From assembly GCF_900129635.1 (NCBI RefSeq), contig NZ_FSRB01000001.1, positions 1,155,501-1,219,500 of the forward strand: a stretch of DNA of 64,000 nucleotides, written 5' to 3'. The notes beneath the pieces were generated by a model. It did no database searches. It had not been told where the DNA came from and saw only the letters and a list, made by a program, of their open reading frames with translations. The position numbers were made by a program, and so were the translations under genes. Shown one piece after another: positions 1-8,949 of the stretch. How positions within the stretch are numbered: position 1 is the first letter of the stretch; each line of letters starts with the position of its first letter. The stretch comes from Singulisphaera sp. GP187 (lineage in GTDB: Bacteria; Planctomycetota; Planctomycetia; Isosphaerales; Isosphaeraceae).

Positions 1-5
1 CCGGT

Positions 6-572
6 TCAATTTTCGATTTGGTCGACTTGCCAGTCTTCGAGATCGACGGCGGCTCCTCGGCCGAGGAACTGGACGATGGCGATGAACTGGTCGCGCTTCC
101 CGCGTTTGATGACCTTGCCTTCGATACCGGCGAGGGGGCCGGTTTTGATCCGAACCTGGGCGCCCACGGGCATCACCGGTTCGGGGACGACGGTCAGTCC
201 CGACGAGAGCATTTGGTGGATCTGGCGGAGGTCGTGGGCCAGGTTTTCCTGGTCGGAGACGTCGAGCACGTTGGCGAGGCGATTTCCGCGGAGGGCCTCG
301 ATTCGCTCGTTTTCGTCGCCGAGGAGGAAGAGATAGCTGGTGAACAGGGGGACGATGGAACGCGTCTTGCGGCCTTGCGGTGTTCGGTCTTCGTGGACGA
401 CCTGGGGGAGGTAGTAGGCGATCTGCTTCGATCTCAAGTCGCGTGCCGTGGCCTTTTCTTGGCGCGGCTTGGTGTGGAGACACCACCAGTGGCGGCCTTG
501 CCAAAAGCTGGTGGAATCGTCTTGCCAGAGGTTTGCGGGAAAGTGATCGGGTTCGGCAGGGAGAATGGGCAT
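6..572 (-). CDS. NusG-family transcription (anti)termination factor
   Basis: This 188-residue protein has the two-domain NusG plan. An N-terminal NGN domain (about residues 20-120) begins with the motif WWCLHTKPRQEK, and a C-terminal KOW domain contains GPLAGIEGKVIKRGKRDQ. NusG paralogues bind the RNA polymerase clamp and control pausing or termination. The start at 572 is chosen because GAGGA lies just upstream; the longer open frame beyond it overlaps truB antisense and has no NGN homology. The gene is not beside rplK or secE, so it is more likely a specialised paralogue (RfaH/UpxY-like) than housekeeping NusG. It is transcribed leftwards, so any operon it serves would lie outside the window. 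Confidence 0.85.
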   Translation of the reverse strand: MPILPAEPDHFPANLWQDDSTSFWQGRHWWCLHTKPRQEKATARDLRSKQIAYYLPQVVHEDRTPQGRKTRSIVPLFTSYLFLLGDENERIEALRGNRLANVLDVSDQENLAHDLRQIHQMLSSGLTVVPEPVMPVGAQVRIKTGPLAGIEGKVIKRGKRDQFIAIVQFLGRGAAVDLEDWQVDQIEN

Positions 573-869
573 GGTTCCTCGCTTCCTTGAGAGCCTAAGT
601 CTCGCTTTTCTCGAGCACTGAGAATGACGGCGAACCAAGCCGAGTCTCGTCGGGTCACGTTTCCCTGTTATCATCGAGCGAGGGCTGGCTGTGGTCAACG
701 TCGATCGGTCGACCACCGCCGAGTCGGGGCAGAATCCACTGGATGAGGTAGGGGGCCGGATCGCATGCCACGATTCGGCCGGAGCGGAAAAGTCGGTCGA
801 GGCCCAGACAACGTTGGGTGGGACGAAGAATTCACTGGGTCTTACAGAGTTCGGGGAGGTTACAGGGTC

Positions 870-1781
870 GTGGCGAAGGATGAATTGAAGTGCGCGGAGT
901 CTGGTCTGCTCAATCTCAATAAACCAGGGGGCATGACCTCGCGCGATGTGGTCAACATCATCTCCCGCCAGCGTCGGGGGATGAAGGTCGGTCACGCCGG
1001 TACCCTCGACCCACTGGCCTCGGGAGTTTTGGTGGTCTGCCTGGGGAAGGCGACCCGGCTGATCGAATACGTGCAGAGGATGCCCAAGACTTATCGAACG
1101 ACCGTCCGGCTCGGGGCGGTAAGCAACACGCTCGACGCCGACGGAACGGTGGTTGAGGTTGAGGCGCCGCGCCAACCGAGCCTGCCTGAGATTCAGGCCG
1201 CGCTCGGTCCCTTGATCGGTACGGTCCTCCAGAGGCCCCCCGAGGTGTCGGCCCTGAAAGTGGGGGGCAAGCGTGCCTACGACCTCGCCCGTGCCGGGCA
1301 GGTGGTGACGCTCGAACCGCGCCTGGTCCGGATTGACCGGATCGACCTCCTGAAGTATGAGTGGCCCCGCCTCGATCTCGAGATCGCCTGCGGCAGCGGG
1401 ACGTATGTCCGGTCGATCGCGCGCGACGTGGGTGAGGCACTCGGTTGTGGCGGTCTCGTCGAAGTCCTGGTTCGGACCCGGATCGGCTCGTTTTGCATCG
1501 AGGAGGCGCTGGACCCGTTGACGCTCACGGCGGAGACACTCGCGGGTTCACTCCGGTCCGCCTCCGAGGCCGTTGCGGCGTTGCCAAACCTGGCGGTCAC
1601 GGGCGCTCAAGTCGCCGAGCTGATCCAGGGACGGGCCCTCAGCCTAACGGCTTTTTCCGGGCCGCCGATTTTGGCGGGAGAAATCGCGTTGGTTGGGCCG
1701 GACGGTGACCTGGCCGCCATCGCCGAGGCAATCCCCGAGTCCGGCTCCATCGTACCCCGGCGGGTGCTCGCGACGCCTTGA
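870..1781 (+). CDS. truB: tRNA pseudouridine(55) synthase TruB
   Basis: TruB converts U55 of the tRNA T-loop to pseudouridine. The protein carries the family hallmarks GLLNLNKPGGMTS, then GHAGTLDPLASGVLVV with the catalytic Asp in TLDP, then KTYRTTVRLG and the SGTYVRSIARDVG motif. A GTG start at 870 follows GGGGAGG at 853-859 and gives about 303 residues, normal for the family. A TTG at 885, with AAGGA four bases upstream, is an alternative. hflX follows in the same direction after about 190 bases. Function is secure; only the start is uncertain. Confidence 0.93.
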   Translation: MAKDELKCAESGLLNLNKPGGMTSRDVVNIISRQRRGMKVGHAGTLDPLASGVLVVCLGKATRLIEYVQRMPKTYRTTVRLGAVSNTLDADGTVVEVEAPRQPSLPEIQAALGPLIGTVLQRPPEVSALKVGGKRAYDLARAGQVVTLEPRLVRIDRIDLLKYEWPRLDLEIACGSGTYVRSIARDVGEALGCGGLVEVLVRTRIGSFCIEEALDPLTLTAETLAGSLRSASEAVAALPNLAVTGAQVAELIQGRALSLTAFSGPPILAGEIALVGPDGDLAAIAEAIPESGSIVPRRVLATP

Positions 1782-1970
1782 CCTCGGAAACGGGAATCCG
1801 AATGATTCGATTGAACCGGATGGCCGCGGACGACGAACCTATAATACGCTGGGCGTGTCCGCCGATGGGGCCGTCGCCGTCGTCGTTGACGCGGTGATGG
1901 CCTGGATCTAAAATTTGGCGTCGTTGACCCTGGCTCACTTCCCCACTCATTCGAGAGGTCAATCTCCACC

Positions 1971-3275
1971 TTGGGCGAACTCAAAAGCACCGAGCGTCTC
2001 GATCGCCGTGAGAAAACGATACTCGTCGGAGTCCTGCTCTCCGACGGCGAATATTCCCACGAGGACCCGCTGGATGAAATCCGGGGGTTGGCCAAGACGG
2101 CCGGGCTGGTCGTGGTTGGGAGCATGCTCCAGAAGCGGCAGCATGTGGATATCGCCACGTACATCGGCTCGGGCAAGGTGGCCGAACTCAAGGAACTCGT
2201 CGAGGCACACGAGGCGGATCTCGTTGTTTTCGACAATGACCTCGGCCCCGCCCAGACCCGCAACCTAGAGCGGATCCTCGGGGTCAAGGTGATCGACCGG
2301 ACCGAGGTCATCCTCGATATCTTCGCCACCCGTGCCCGGACCCACGAGTCCCACCTCCAAGTTGAGCTCGCTCAACTTGAATACGCGATGCCGAGGCTCA
2401 AGCGGATGTGGACCCACCTGTCGCGCTACAAAGGCGGGATCGGGGTTCGTGGTCCTGGTGAAAAGCAACTCGAGGAAGACCGACGACTGGTCGTCCACCG
2501 CATCCAGGACTTGAAAGCGAAGCTGGGGAAAGTCCAGGCCCGCAAGGAACGCGAAGTCGCAGGGCGAAGTGACACGCCGAGCGTCTCACTCGTCGGCTAC
2601 ACGAATGCCGGCAAGAGCACGCTGATGAATGCCCTGACCGACGCCGGAGTCTTCGTCGAGGACAAACTGTTCGCCACCCTCGATACTCGCACCCGGCGCT
2701 GGCGGCTCGGTGGGGGCGGGCAGGTGCTTCTCTCCGACACGGTCGGTTTCATTCGGAACCTGCCCCACTCCCTGGTGGCCTCGTTCAAAGCCACCCTGGA
2801 AGAGGCCCGTCAGGCCGACCTGCTGTTGCATGTGGTCGACGCTTCGAGCCCGGAAGCGGAAATGCAGATCCGCGCGGTCAAAAACGTCCTCGAGGAGCTC
2901 GGACTCGCCGATCAACCCACGATTCTCGTGCTGAACAAGGCGGATCGCGTCCCCGATCGCTCGTTCCTCGACGTGCTCAAGGCTCATCATCACGACCCGA
3001 TCACCATCAGCGCCGCTCAGGGCGATGGCATCGACCGCCTCGAACTGGCGGTTCGCGAGTCGTTGCACGAACGGTCCCTCGACGCGGAAATCGAAACGGG
3101 TGTGGAAAACGGCCGGGTCCTGGCCTACCTCGCTCAGCACGCGCAGATCCTCAATCGGGTCTACGATGAGGAGGATCGCGTCTTGCTCCAATGCCGACTA
3201 CCGCGCCGCTGCCTCGAATTTCTCTATGAAAACGGGGCCGACGTTCGCGAAAACGGCCAGCGACTCTACGCCTGA
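1971..3275 (+). CDS. hflX: GTPase HflX
   Basis: HflX is a ribosome-associated GTPase that splits stalled 70S ribosomes under stress. The protein has the N-terminal HflX domain (about residues 15-110, with YIGSGKVAELKE), the glycine-rich linker GGIGVRGPGEKQLEEDRR, and a GTPase domain with G1 GYTNAGKST near residue 210, G3 DTVGF and G4 NKAD. The start is a TTG; GAGAGG lies 12 bases upstream. At 434 residues it is full length. It probably shares a transcript with truB, although the roughly 190-base gap leaves room for its own promoter. Confidence 0.93.
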   Translation: MGELKSTERLDRREKTILVGVLLSDGEYSHEDPLDEIRGLAKTAGLVVVGSMLQKRQHVDIATYIGSGKVAELKELVEAHEADLVVFDNDLGPAQTRNLERILGVKVIDRTEVILDIFATRARTHESHLQVELAQLEYAMPRLKRMWTHLSRYKGGIGVRGPGEKQLEEDRRLVVHRIQDLKAKLGKVQARKEREVAGRSDTPSVSLVGYTNAGKSTLMNALTDAGVFVEDKLFATLDTRTRRWRLGGGGQVLLSDTVGFIRNLPHSLVASFKATLEEARQADLLLHVVDASSPEAEMQIRAVKNVLEELGLADQPTILVLNKADRVPDRSFLDVLKAHHHDPITISAAQGDGIDRLELAVRESLHERSLDAEIETGVENGRVLAYLAQHAQILNRVYDEEDRVLLQCRLPRRCLEFLYENGADVRENGQRLYA

Positions 3276-3328
3276 GCCCAAAATCTCAGGCGTCCACCAC
3301 CGCTTTGTGTTTTTCTTTTCCCACGGAT

Positions 3329-3356
3329 TTGAGGTTTCTCTCGGATTTGGTAATAT
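3329..3356 (+). promoter_or_regulatory. candidate sigma-70-like promoter
   Basis: TTGAGG (3329-3334), a 16-base spacer and TAATAT (3351-3356) lie about 60 bases upstream of the coiled-coil gene at 3416, in an AT-richer patch after hflX. Each hexamer matches four of six consensus positions. This is a motif match only. Confidence 0.35.
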
Positions 3357-3415
3357 GGGTAGACGGCGTCGGCCTGGTCGGCCCGGTCTGCGAACCACGC
3401 GGAGTTGCCTCCGAC

Positions 3416-5344
3416 ATGTCGACTCATATTCAGATTCGTTGCCCACAATGCCAAGAGAGCCTGAGAGCCCGAGTCGAGTACATCGGGAAGAAGGTCAGTT
3501 GTAAGCGTTGCGAGCATGCGTTTGTCATTCAAGCTCCGGAGGGCGACGCTTCCGTCTTAGCCGAGGCGGGGGACGAGTCGGTGGCCGGGGCACCGTTCCG
3601 CGAAGAGTTGGAACGTGTCACGCAAGAGCGCGACCAGCTCAAGGGCGAGTTGGAGCGGGTCCGCGACGAGTTGGTGGGGGCGCAGGACGGTCGGGCCCAG
3701 GAGCTTGAAGCGGTTCGTTCCGAGCGGGACCGACTGCGTGAGGAGCTCGAAGCCGTTCGCGCGGCGGGGCTTGCCAGGGAGTCGGAGCCGGAGCCGGCGG
3801 TCGAATGGAACGCGGCTCAGGAGGCGCTGACCCAGGAACTGGAAGCGGTCCGCACGGAGCGGGATCGGCTCCGCGAGGAGCTCGATCAGGTCCGGTCCAC
3901 GAGTGCGTCCCGGGATTTGGAGCCGGCGCCCGAGTTGGGTGCCGCTCAAGAGACGCTGGCCCAGGAACTGGATGCGGCTCGGACGGAGCGGGATCGGCTC
4001 CACGAGGAACTGGAAGCGGTCCGTTCCGCGCAGGCGTCCCGGGAGTCGGAGGCGGCGTCCGAGCTGAACGCGGCTCGGACGGAGCGGGATCGGCTCCACG
4101 AGGAACTGGAAGCGGTCCGTTCCGCGCAGGCGTCCCGGGAGTCGGAGGCGGCGTTCGAGCTGAACGCGGTTCGGGAGACGCACGCTCAGGAACTGGAAGA
4201 GGTCCGGACGGGCCGGGATCAGCTCCGTGAGGAGCTGGAAGCGGTCCGTTCCGCGCAGGCGTCCCGGGAGTCGGAGGTGATCGAGCTGCTTCGTGAGGAA
4301 CTCGCGACGGTTCGGGTCGAGCGCGACCAATCGGCGGCGGAGTTGCGAACGCTGAGCGAGGCGAAGGCCCAGGGTGAGGAGGCGCTCGAAACCGGAAAGC
4401 GGCAGTTCGACGAGGCCCGCGTCCTCTGGAATACGGAGCGTGAGACACTCACCGAGGAGGCTGAGCAACGGCTTCTCGAGGAGCGACAGCGGGCCGCGAC
4501 CGAGCGGCAACTCGCTCAAGAGCAACTCGAGGCGCTGCAACGCCGATTCGACCAGGCGGGCACGGAGGCGACGGCGGAACGCCAGCGGCTCGAGGTTCAG
4601 CTCGACGAATTGCACCTCGAGCTCGAGAGCGCTCATACGACCCATGCGGAACTGACCCAGGAACGCGACCATCTGGCCGGTGAATTCGGCGAGCTTCAGG
4701 TCGCGCACCAGGACGCGGACCAGGCTCATCAGGAAGCCGTGGCCCGTCTGACCGGAGAGGCCGACGAGATCCGTCGCCGCCACGAGCGGTTGGGCGAGGA
4801 GCGGATTCGCCTGGCGTCGCGACTCGATGAGGTCGAGTCGGCGCATCGCGAAGCGGAGGAGACTCATCGCGATCAGTTGGCCCAGCTCAACACGCAACTC
4901 GAGGAGAGCCGCCAGCGAACCGACGCCGCGGCCGAGCGCGGTGACGCGTTGGCCGGCGAAGTCCGCGAACTTCGCGCGGAGCTCGAACGGCGCGAGAGCG
5001 AGTTCGACGGCAAACGGCAGACGTTGGTTCAGGCCATGACCACGCTTCGCCAAGAGCTGGAGTCGGTTCGCAACGACGCGGCCGCCCGGCTCGAACGTGC
5101 CGCCGGAGAGGCCGAGCAACGTCTCGCCGAGAGGGACGCGACCCTGAAGACCACGACCGAACGGGCCGATCAGCTCGCGGCCGAGTTGCAATCCAGCGTC
5201 GACGCACGCACCGCCGTGGAGGCGGAACTGGCCGAGGCGCATCGGCGGATCGAAGAAGTCGTCCGACAGTACGAGGAATCTCAGAACGCCGGCAACCAGA
5301 TTCGCTCACTGCTCAAGCATGTTGGAATCCACCTCCCTCAATGA
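3416..5344 (+). CDS. zinc-ribbon coiled-coil protein
   Basis: The 642-residue protein opens with a small zinc ribbon (CPQC at about residues 9-12, CKRC at about 29-32) of the MJ0042-like type, followed from about residue 60 to the end by a long, highly charged coiled coil rich in Glu, Arg, Ala and Gln. There is no signal peptide or membrane span. Recurrent blocks of the type ELEAVRxERDRLREELEAVR make up the first half, and one block is a near-perfect 96-base tandem duplication. The start at 3416 places the zinc ribbon at the N-terminus. The function is unknown; a scaffold or SMC-like structural role is only a guess. Confidence 0.8.
   Translation: MSTHIQIRCPQCQESLRARVEYIGKKVSCKRCEHAFVIQAPEGDASVLAEAGDESVAGAPFREELERVTQERDQLKGELERVRDELVGAQDGRAQELEAVRSERDRLREELEAVRAAGLARESEPEPAVEWNAAQEALTQELEAVRTERDRLREELDQVRSTSASRDLEPAPELGAAQETLAQELDAARTERDRLHEELEAVRSAQASRESEAASELNAARTERDRLHEELEAVRSAQASRESEAAFELNAVRETHAQELEEVRTGRDQLREELEAVRSAQASRESEVIELLREELATVRVERDQSAAELRTLSEAKAQGEEALETGKRQFDEARVLWNTERETLTEEAEQRLLEERQRAATERQLAQEQLEALQRRFDQAGTEATAERQRLEVQLDELHLELESAHTTHAELTQERDHLAGEFGELQVAHQDADQAHQEAVARLTGEADEIRRRHERLGEERIRLASRLDEVESAHREAEETHRDQLAQLNTQLEESRQRTDAAAERGDALAGEVRELRAELERRESEFDGKRQTLVQAMTTLRQELESVRNDAAARLERAAGEAEQRLAERDATLKTTTERADQLAAELQSSVDARTAVEAELAEAHRRIEEVVRQYEESQNAGNQIRSLLKHVGIHLPQ
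3974..4165 (+). repeat. 96-bp tandem duplication inside the coiled-coil gene
   Basis: Positions 3974-4069 and 4070-4165 are two head-to-tail copies of a 96-base unit that differ at one position that I can see (C at 4059, T at 4155). The unit encodes 32 residues, including ARTERDRLHEELEAVR and SAQASRESEAA. A diverged further copy follows at about 4190-4280. The near identity, including third codon positions, indicates a recent duplication. Confidence 0.85.
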
Positions 5345-5644
5345 GTGTCCGGCCGCTGTTCGATCGGTGAAAATCGATGAATTTGATCCTGAGGGTCATC
5401 CTGGTCTTGACGGGCCCGCGATGATCCTCTCACAAATTCGTGGAAAAGGTGTGTATTTCAGCGATCCTCAGGATTATACTCCTGATCGGTAGGTTCGCCG
5501 ATCGAGCACGCGACGTTGATTCTCGCAGAATCGGCATTCGCCATCCTCTCTCGTCCTTCCCACCTGTTGGGCCGCCAGGTTGGCCCCTTTCTCGTTGACC
5601 CGGAAAGTGTCTGGCGGGTCATGACCTCCTTATCAAGGAGATGG
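5345..5644 (+). promoter_or_regulatory. upstream region and probable long 5' leader of the RRM gene
   Basis: This 300-base stretch has no convincing gene. A TATACT hexamer at 5475-5480 is a plausible -10 box but has no clear -35. ATCCTCAGGAT at about 5464-5474 is a short palindrome overlapping that region. If transcription starts just after it, the RRM mRNA would have a leader of about 160 bases. Long leaders are typical of cold-induced RNA-binding protein genes; that parallel is an inference. Confidence 0.35.
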
Positions 5645-6049
5645 ATGGTGGGCAAGAAGCTTTACGTCGGAAACCTGGCCTATACCGTCAGCAACACCGA
5701 CCTCGAACAGATGTTTGGTGAATTCGGGACGGTGCAGAGCGCCCAGGTCATCCAGGACCGCGATACCGGCCGTAGCAAGGGATTCGGCTTTGTCGAAATG
5801 GACAGCGACGCCGAGGCCCAGGCCGCCATCGACGGTCTCCATGACCAGGAGCATGGCGGACGGCGCCTGACCGTGAACGAAGCCAAGCCGCGTGAGGACC
5901 GAGGCGGCGGTGGTGGCGGCTACGGTGGCGGCGGCGGCAGCCGTGGTGGGCGAGGCGGCGGCGGCGGTGGCTACGGCGGTGGTGGTGGTGGCTACGGCGG
6001 CGGTGGTGGCGGCTATGGCGGTGGCGGTGGTGGCGGACGCCGCTATTGA
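5645..6049 (+). CDS. glycine-rich RRM RNA-binding protein
   Basis: This 134-residue protein has a single RNA recognition motif at residues 4-80 with RNP2 (LYVGNL) and RNP1 (KGFGFVEM), followed by a low-complexity tail of Gly, Tyr and Arg (GYGGGGG and RGG-like units, about residues 85-134). This is the layout of the small cold-inducible RNA-binding proteins found in cyanobacteria and planctomycetes, which bind RNA and probably act as chaperones or stability factors. AAGGAG at 5635-5640 sets the start at 5645. A strong intrinsic terminator follows at 6187, so the gene is probably monocistronic. Confidence 0.9.
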   Translation: MVGKKLYVGNLAYTVSNTDLEQMFGEFGTVQSAQVIQDRDTGRSKGFGFVEMDSDAEAQAAIDGLHDQEHGGRRLTVNEAKPREDRGGGGGGYGGGGGSRGGRGGGGGGYGGGGGGYGGGGGGYGGGGGGGRRY

Positions 6050-6186
6050 TCCCCGTTTGTCGCGTTGGGACCCCGTCATCACGTGGCGGGTTCCCGTGAA
6101 CCTGATCCTCGCGCGATCGCTCAACCGCTGATCCCTCGATCGATCGTTGGTTCGAGCTGTCTTGATTCGCGACAAGCGTGGAATCC

Positions 6187-6225
6187 AAAGGCGAGTGGGA
6201 CCTTTCCCGCTCGCCTTTCTGTTTT
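6187..6225 (+). terminator. intrinsic terminator after the RRM gene
   Basis: A 14-base-pair stem (AAAGGCGAGTGGGA paired with TCCCGCTCGCCTTT, one G-U) with a 4-base loop spans 6187-6218 and runs into TTTCTGTTTT. It ends the plus-strand RRM transcript. Confidence 0.85.
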
Positions 6226-6284
6226 GATCGGGAAGGACCGCGACGCTCGCTCGCTGATTCGAGGCGGGCGGCGATCGGTTGAGA

Positions 6285-7688
6285 CTAGAGCAGGGGGGAG
6301 AGCAGTCGTACGACATCCTCGGCGACCTGGGTCAACTGGCCACGCTCTGAGAGCCCGCGCTGGCTTTGGGACATGAGCGTCTCGATCCAGGTTGCCGTGG
6401 CGTCGACCTGGGGCTGCGAGTAGAGAAAGACGGCCACCTCGTAGTTCAAGAAAAGACTACGCATATCCATGTTGGCCGATCCGACGATCGCCAGGTCGTG
6501 GTCGATCAAGACCACCTTGCCGTGAACCATCCCCGGCTGGTAGAGCAGGACCAGTCCTCCCGCCTGCTGGATCTGACGCAGGTAGCTGACCCGGGCCAGG
6601 TCGGCCATCCCATGGTTTGACTGTGCCGGGACAATCACGCGGACGTCGACCCCGCGTCGGGCGGCGAGCTCGAGCGCCCGGGCGAGCGTTTCGTCGGGGA
6701 TGAAGTAGGGGGTGACGACCCAGATCCGTCGCTGCGCGGCGAACGCCACGGAAACGAGCGTTTCGTAGAGTGGGTCTCCTGAAACATCAGGGCCGCTGGC
6801 GACGACCTGAGCGATCGAGCCGTTGGGCGCGATCGGGACGGGGCTCGCTTCGTCCTGGGCGATGGTCTCGCCGGTCGCGAATTTCCAGTCGGACCGGAAC
6901 AAGGCGGCGAGATCCGCAACCGCCGGGCCTGAGCTGACGAGCGAGAAGTCGCGCCAGCGGGTCGGGTCAGGGGTCGGACCCATGTATTCTTCCGCCAGAT
7001 TCATGCCCCCGGTCAAGGCGTGTCGGCCATCCACCACCACGATCTTGCGGTGGTTCCGCAGGTTGGTCCGTCCCCGAAACGGCAAGTGGAGCATCGGCAT
7101 GAAAAAGGCGACCTTGGCTCCGGCCGCGGTCAAGGGGGAGACAAACCGTCGGCCAACCCGCCAAGACCCGACGTCGTCGAGCAAGAGACGCACGCTCACT
7201 CCGTCGGCCGCGCGCTTTGCCAACCGCTCGATGATCGCCGTGCCGACCGGCCCTCGACCCAGAATATATGTGGTAATGTAAATCGATTGCTCGGCCTGAT
7301 CGATCAACTCGAGCAGGAGCCGGTAGGCTTCCTCGCCGCTGGTGACCGGTTCGACCTGGTTTCCCGAAGTGGCCGGCGGAATCCCGAAGGACTGAAGAAT
7401 CCGTTCGGCGGGTCCGCCCGACGTCTCCGAGGGGGGCTTACGTCGACAATGGTAGACTTGTTCTTTGCTCTCCGCCCGCCGTCGCATCTTCCGGCCGCCG
7501 ATCATCAGGTACAAGGGGACCCCCATGTAGGGGACCAGGACGACGATCAACAACCAGGCGATCGTGCTCGAGGTCGATCGCCGCGACTTGAGCAAGTGAC
7601 CGACCAGGATGATGCCGAGAACGAAGCCCAGGGTCGTTAAAAGCTGTGAGGAAACCCAGAACAGGTTCGACTCGTGAAAATGAGACAA
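6285..7688 (-). CDS. cls: cardiolipin synthase-like phospholipase D family enzyme
   Basis: The protein has two N-terminal membrane spans (about residues 10-30 and 40-60), a PLDc_N-like segment, and two HKD motifs: NHRKIVVVDGRHALTGGMN and VHGKVVLIDHDLAIVGSANMD. This is the architecture of bacterial ClsA-type cardiolipin synthases, which join two phosphatidylglycerols at the inner membrane. No ATG is well placed. A TTG at 7688 with GGGAG about 10 bases upstream gives 467 residues, a normal size, and starts just before the first membrane segment. It is transcribed in the same direction as the FGE-like gene about 145 bases upstream. Confidence 0.85.
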   Translation of the reverse strand: MSHFHESNLFWVSSQLLTTLGFVLGIILVGHLLKSRRSTSSTIAWLLIVVLVPYMGVPLYLMIGGRKMRRRAESKEQVYHCRRKPPSETSGGPAERILQSFGIPPATSGNQVEPVTSGEEAYRLLLELIDQAEQSIYITTYILGRGPVGTAIIERLAKRAADGVSVRLLLDDVGSWRVGRRFVSPLTAAGAKVAFFMPMLHLPFRGRTNLRNHRKIVVVDGRHALTGGMNLAEEYMGPTPDPTRWRDFSLVSSGPAVADLAALFRSDWKFATGETIAQDEASPVPIAPNGSIAQVVASGPDVSGDPLYETLVSVAFAAQRRIWVVTPYFIPDETLARALELAARRGVDVRVIVPAQSNHGMADLARVSYLRQIQQAGGLVLLYQPGMVHGKVVLIDHDLAIVGSANMDMRSLFLNYEVAVFLYSQPQVDATATWIETLMSQSQRGLSERGQLTQVAEDVVRLLSPLL

Positions 7689-7833
7689 CGGCCGCGGACT
7701 CCCGGCGGGGACGGACTGGGGAATGTGGCGGGGGACCGAGCCTGGGGAAGCGCACCCGGCCAGAGCGACCAGATCGGGTACGGTTCCTGAGCCGAATGGC
7801 CGCGACCAGGCGATTTCCAAGGATCGAGATCGA

Positions 7834-8949
7834 TCAAGGCGTCGACTTGGGAGCGAGTACGCAGCGGAAGCCGACGTGGGACGCCCCGCTGTCCGTGGCC
7901 CCTTTTCCACGCGCTCCCGGAAGGTAGCGGACGCAATAGAGGTCGCTACACAGGAACGAGCCACCACGCTGGACGCGTTTGGGAATCCCAGGCTCGGCCG
8001 GGTCATGACTGGAGTCGGGCCCCTGCGGATTTCGCTTCTGAGAGGGGTCGTAGTTGGGCTGATACCAGTCCGCGCACCACTCCCAGACGTTTCCGGCCAT
8101 GTCGCTCAGGCCGTAGCCGTTCGCGGCGAACGAACCGGTCGGGGCGGTGCCGTCGAATCCATCTTCCTTCATGTTCTCACTAGGGAAGAGTCCTTGCCAG
8201 TTGTTGACCTGCCACTTGCCCCCCTTGAGCAGGTCGTCGCCCCAGCAGTAGCGCTTGCCGTCGAGACCACCCCGCGCGGCGTACTCCCACTCGGCTTCCG
8301 TGGGCAACCGCTTGCCGGCCCATTTCGCGAAGGCGACGGCGTCGTCAAAGCAGACCTGGACCACCGGGTGATCTTCGAGCCCACGAAGACTGCTGTCGGG
8401 ACCGGTCGGGTGCTTCCAGTCCGCACCCGGGACGTACCGCCACCAGGCCAGGTGATCGTCCAGGGAGACACGGCCGACCGGAGGCGAGAATACGAGCGAC
8501 CCTGGGACCAGCAGTTCCTTGGGGGCTCCGGGAAAGGCTTTGGGGTCGGGCGCTTGCTCGGCCACCGTCTTATAACCGGTCTCGCGCACGAACTGCTCGA
8601 ATTGCCGGTTGGTCACCTCGGTGCGGTCCATCCAGAAACCGTCGAGGGCGACGCGGTGGACCGGCCGGGCGTCGGACATCGACTCATCATCCGAACCCAT
8701 GGCGAATTCACCACCGGGGACCCACACCATCCCCTCCGGCGCCACTCCAGGAGGCTTGGCGAGGCTCGGGCCGCCTGCTTTTCCGCGGTCCGCTGGCGAA
8801 CCCCCGCGCCTTGAGGCGGCTGTGAACGACGCTATCAGGACAAGGACCAGCCCGATCGCCATGCCGGTCCGCGCCCAGAACCTTGAGGTTCGACCTGACA
8901 CCTCGTTCTTGACCGGCTCGGGGCTCGACTGAGGTTGCTTCTTCGACAC
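7834..8949 (-). CDS. formylglycine-generating enzyme (sulfatase-modifying factor) family protein
   Basis: This 371-residue protein has an N-terminal membrane anchor (about residues 28-47) and a complete FGE-sulfatase domain from about residue 70, with PGGEFAMGSDD, EVTNRQFEQFV, RLPTEAEWEYAARGG and MAGNVWEWCADWY. Near the C-terminus it has GGSFLCSDLYC, placing cysteines at about residues 334 and 339. That Cys-x4-Cys pair is the copper-binding active site of true formylglycine-generating enzymes, which activate sulfatases by oxidising an active-site Cys. Many paralogues lack it, so this copy is probably catalytic. No sulfatase gene is in the window. Confidence 0.88.
   Translation of the reverse strand: MSKKQPQSSPEPVKNEVSGRTSRFWARTGMAIGLVLVLIASFTAASRRGGSPADRGKAGGPSLAKPPGVAPEGMVWVPGGEFAMGSDDESMSDARPVHRVALDGFWMDRTEVTNRQFEQFVRETGYKTVAEQAPDPKAFPGAPKELLVPGSLVFSPPVGRVSLDDHLAWWRYVPGADWKHPTGPDSSLRGLEDHPVVQVCFDDAVAFAKWAGKRLPTEAEWEYAARGGLDGKRYCWGDDLLKGGKWQVNNWQGLFPSENMKEDGFDGTAPTGSFAANGYGLSDMAGNVWEWCADWYQPNYDPSQKRNPQGPDSSHDPAEPGIPKRVQRGGSFLCSDLYCVRYLPGARGKGATDSGASHVGFRCVLAPKSTP

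Noticed and set aside
3557..5242. 561-residue minus-strand frame opposite the coiled-coil gene
   Set aside because: Its Leu/Arg-rich periodicity mirrors the Glu/Arg repeats of the sense strand; no ribosome binding site or homology.
5892..6131. Ala/Val-rich plus-strand frame over the glycine-rich tail
   Set aside because: It arises from reading the GGN-rich repeat in another phase.
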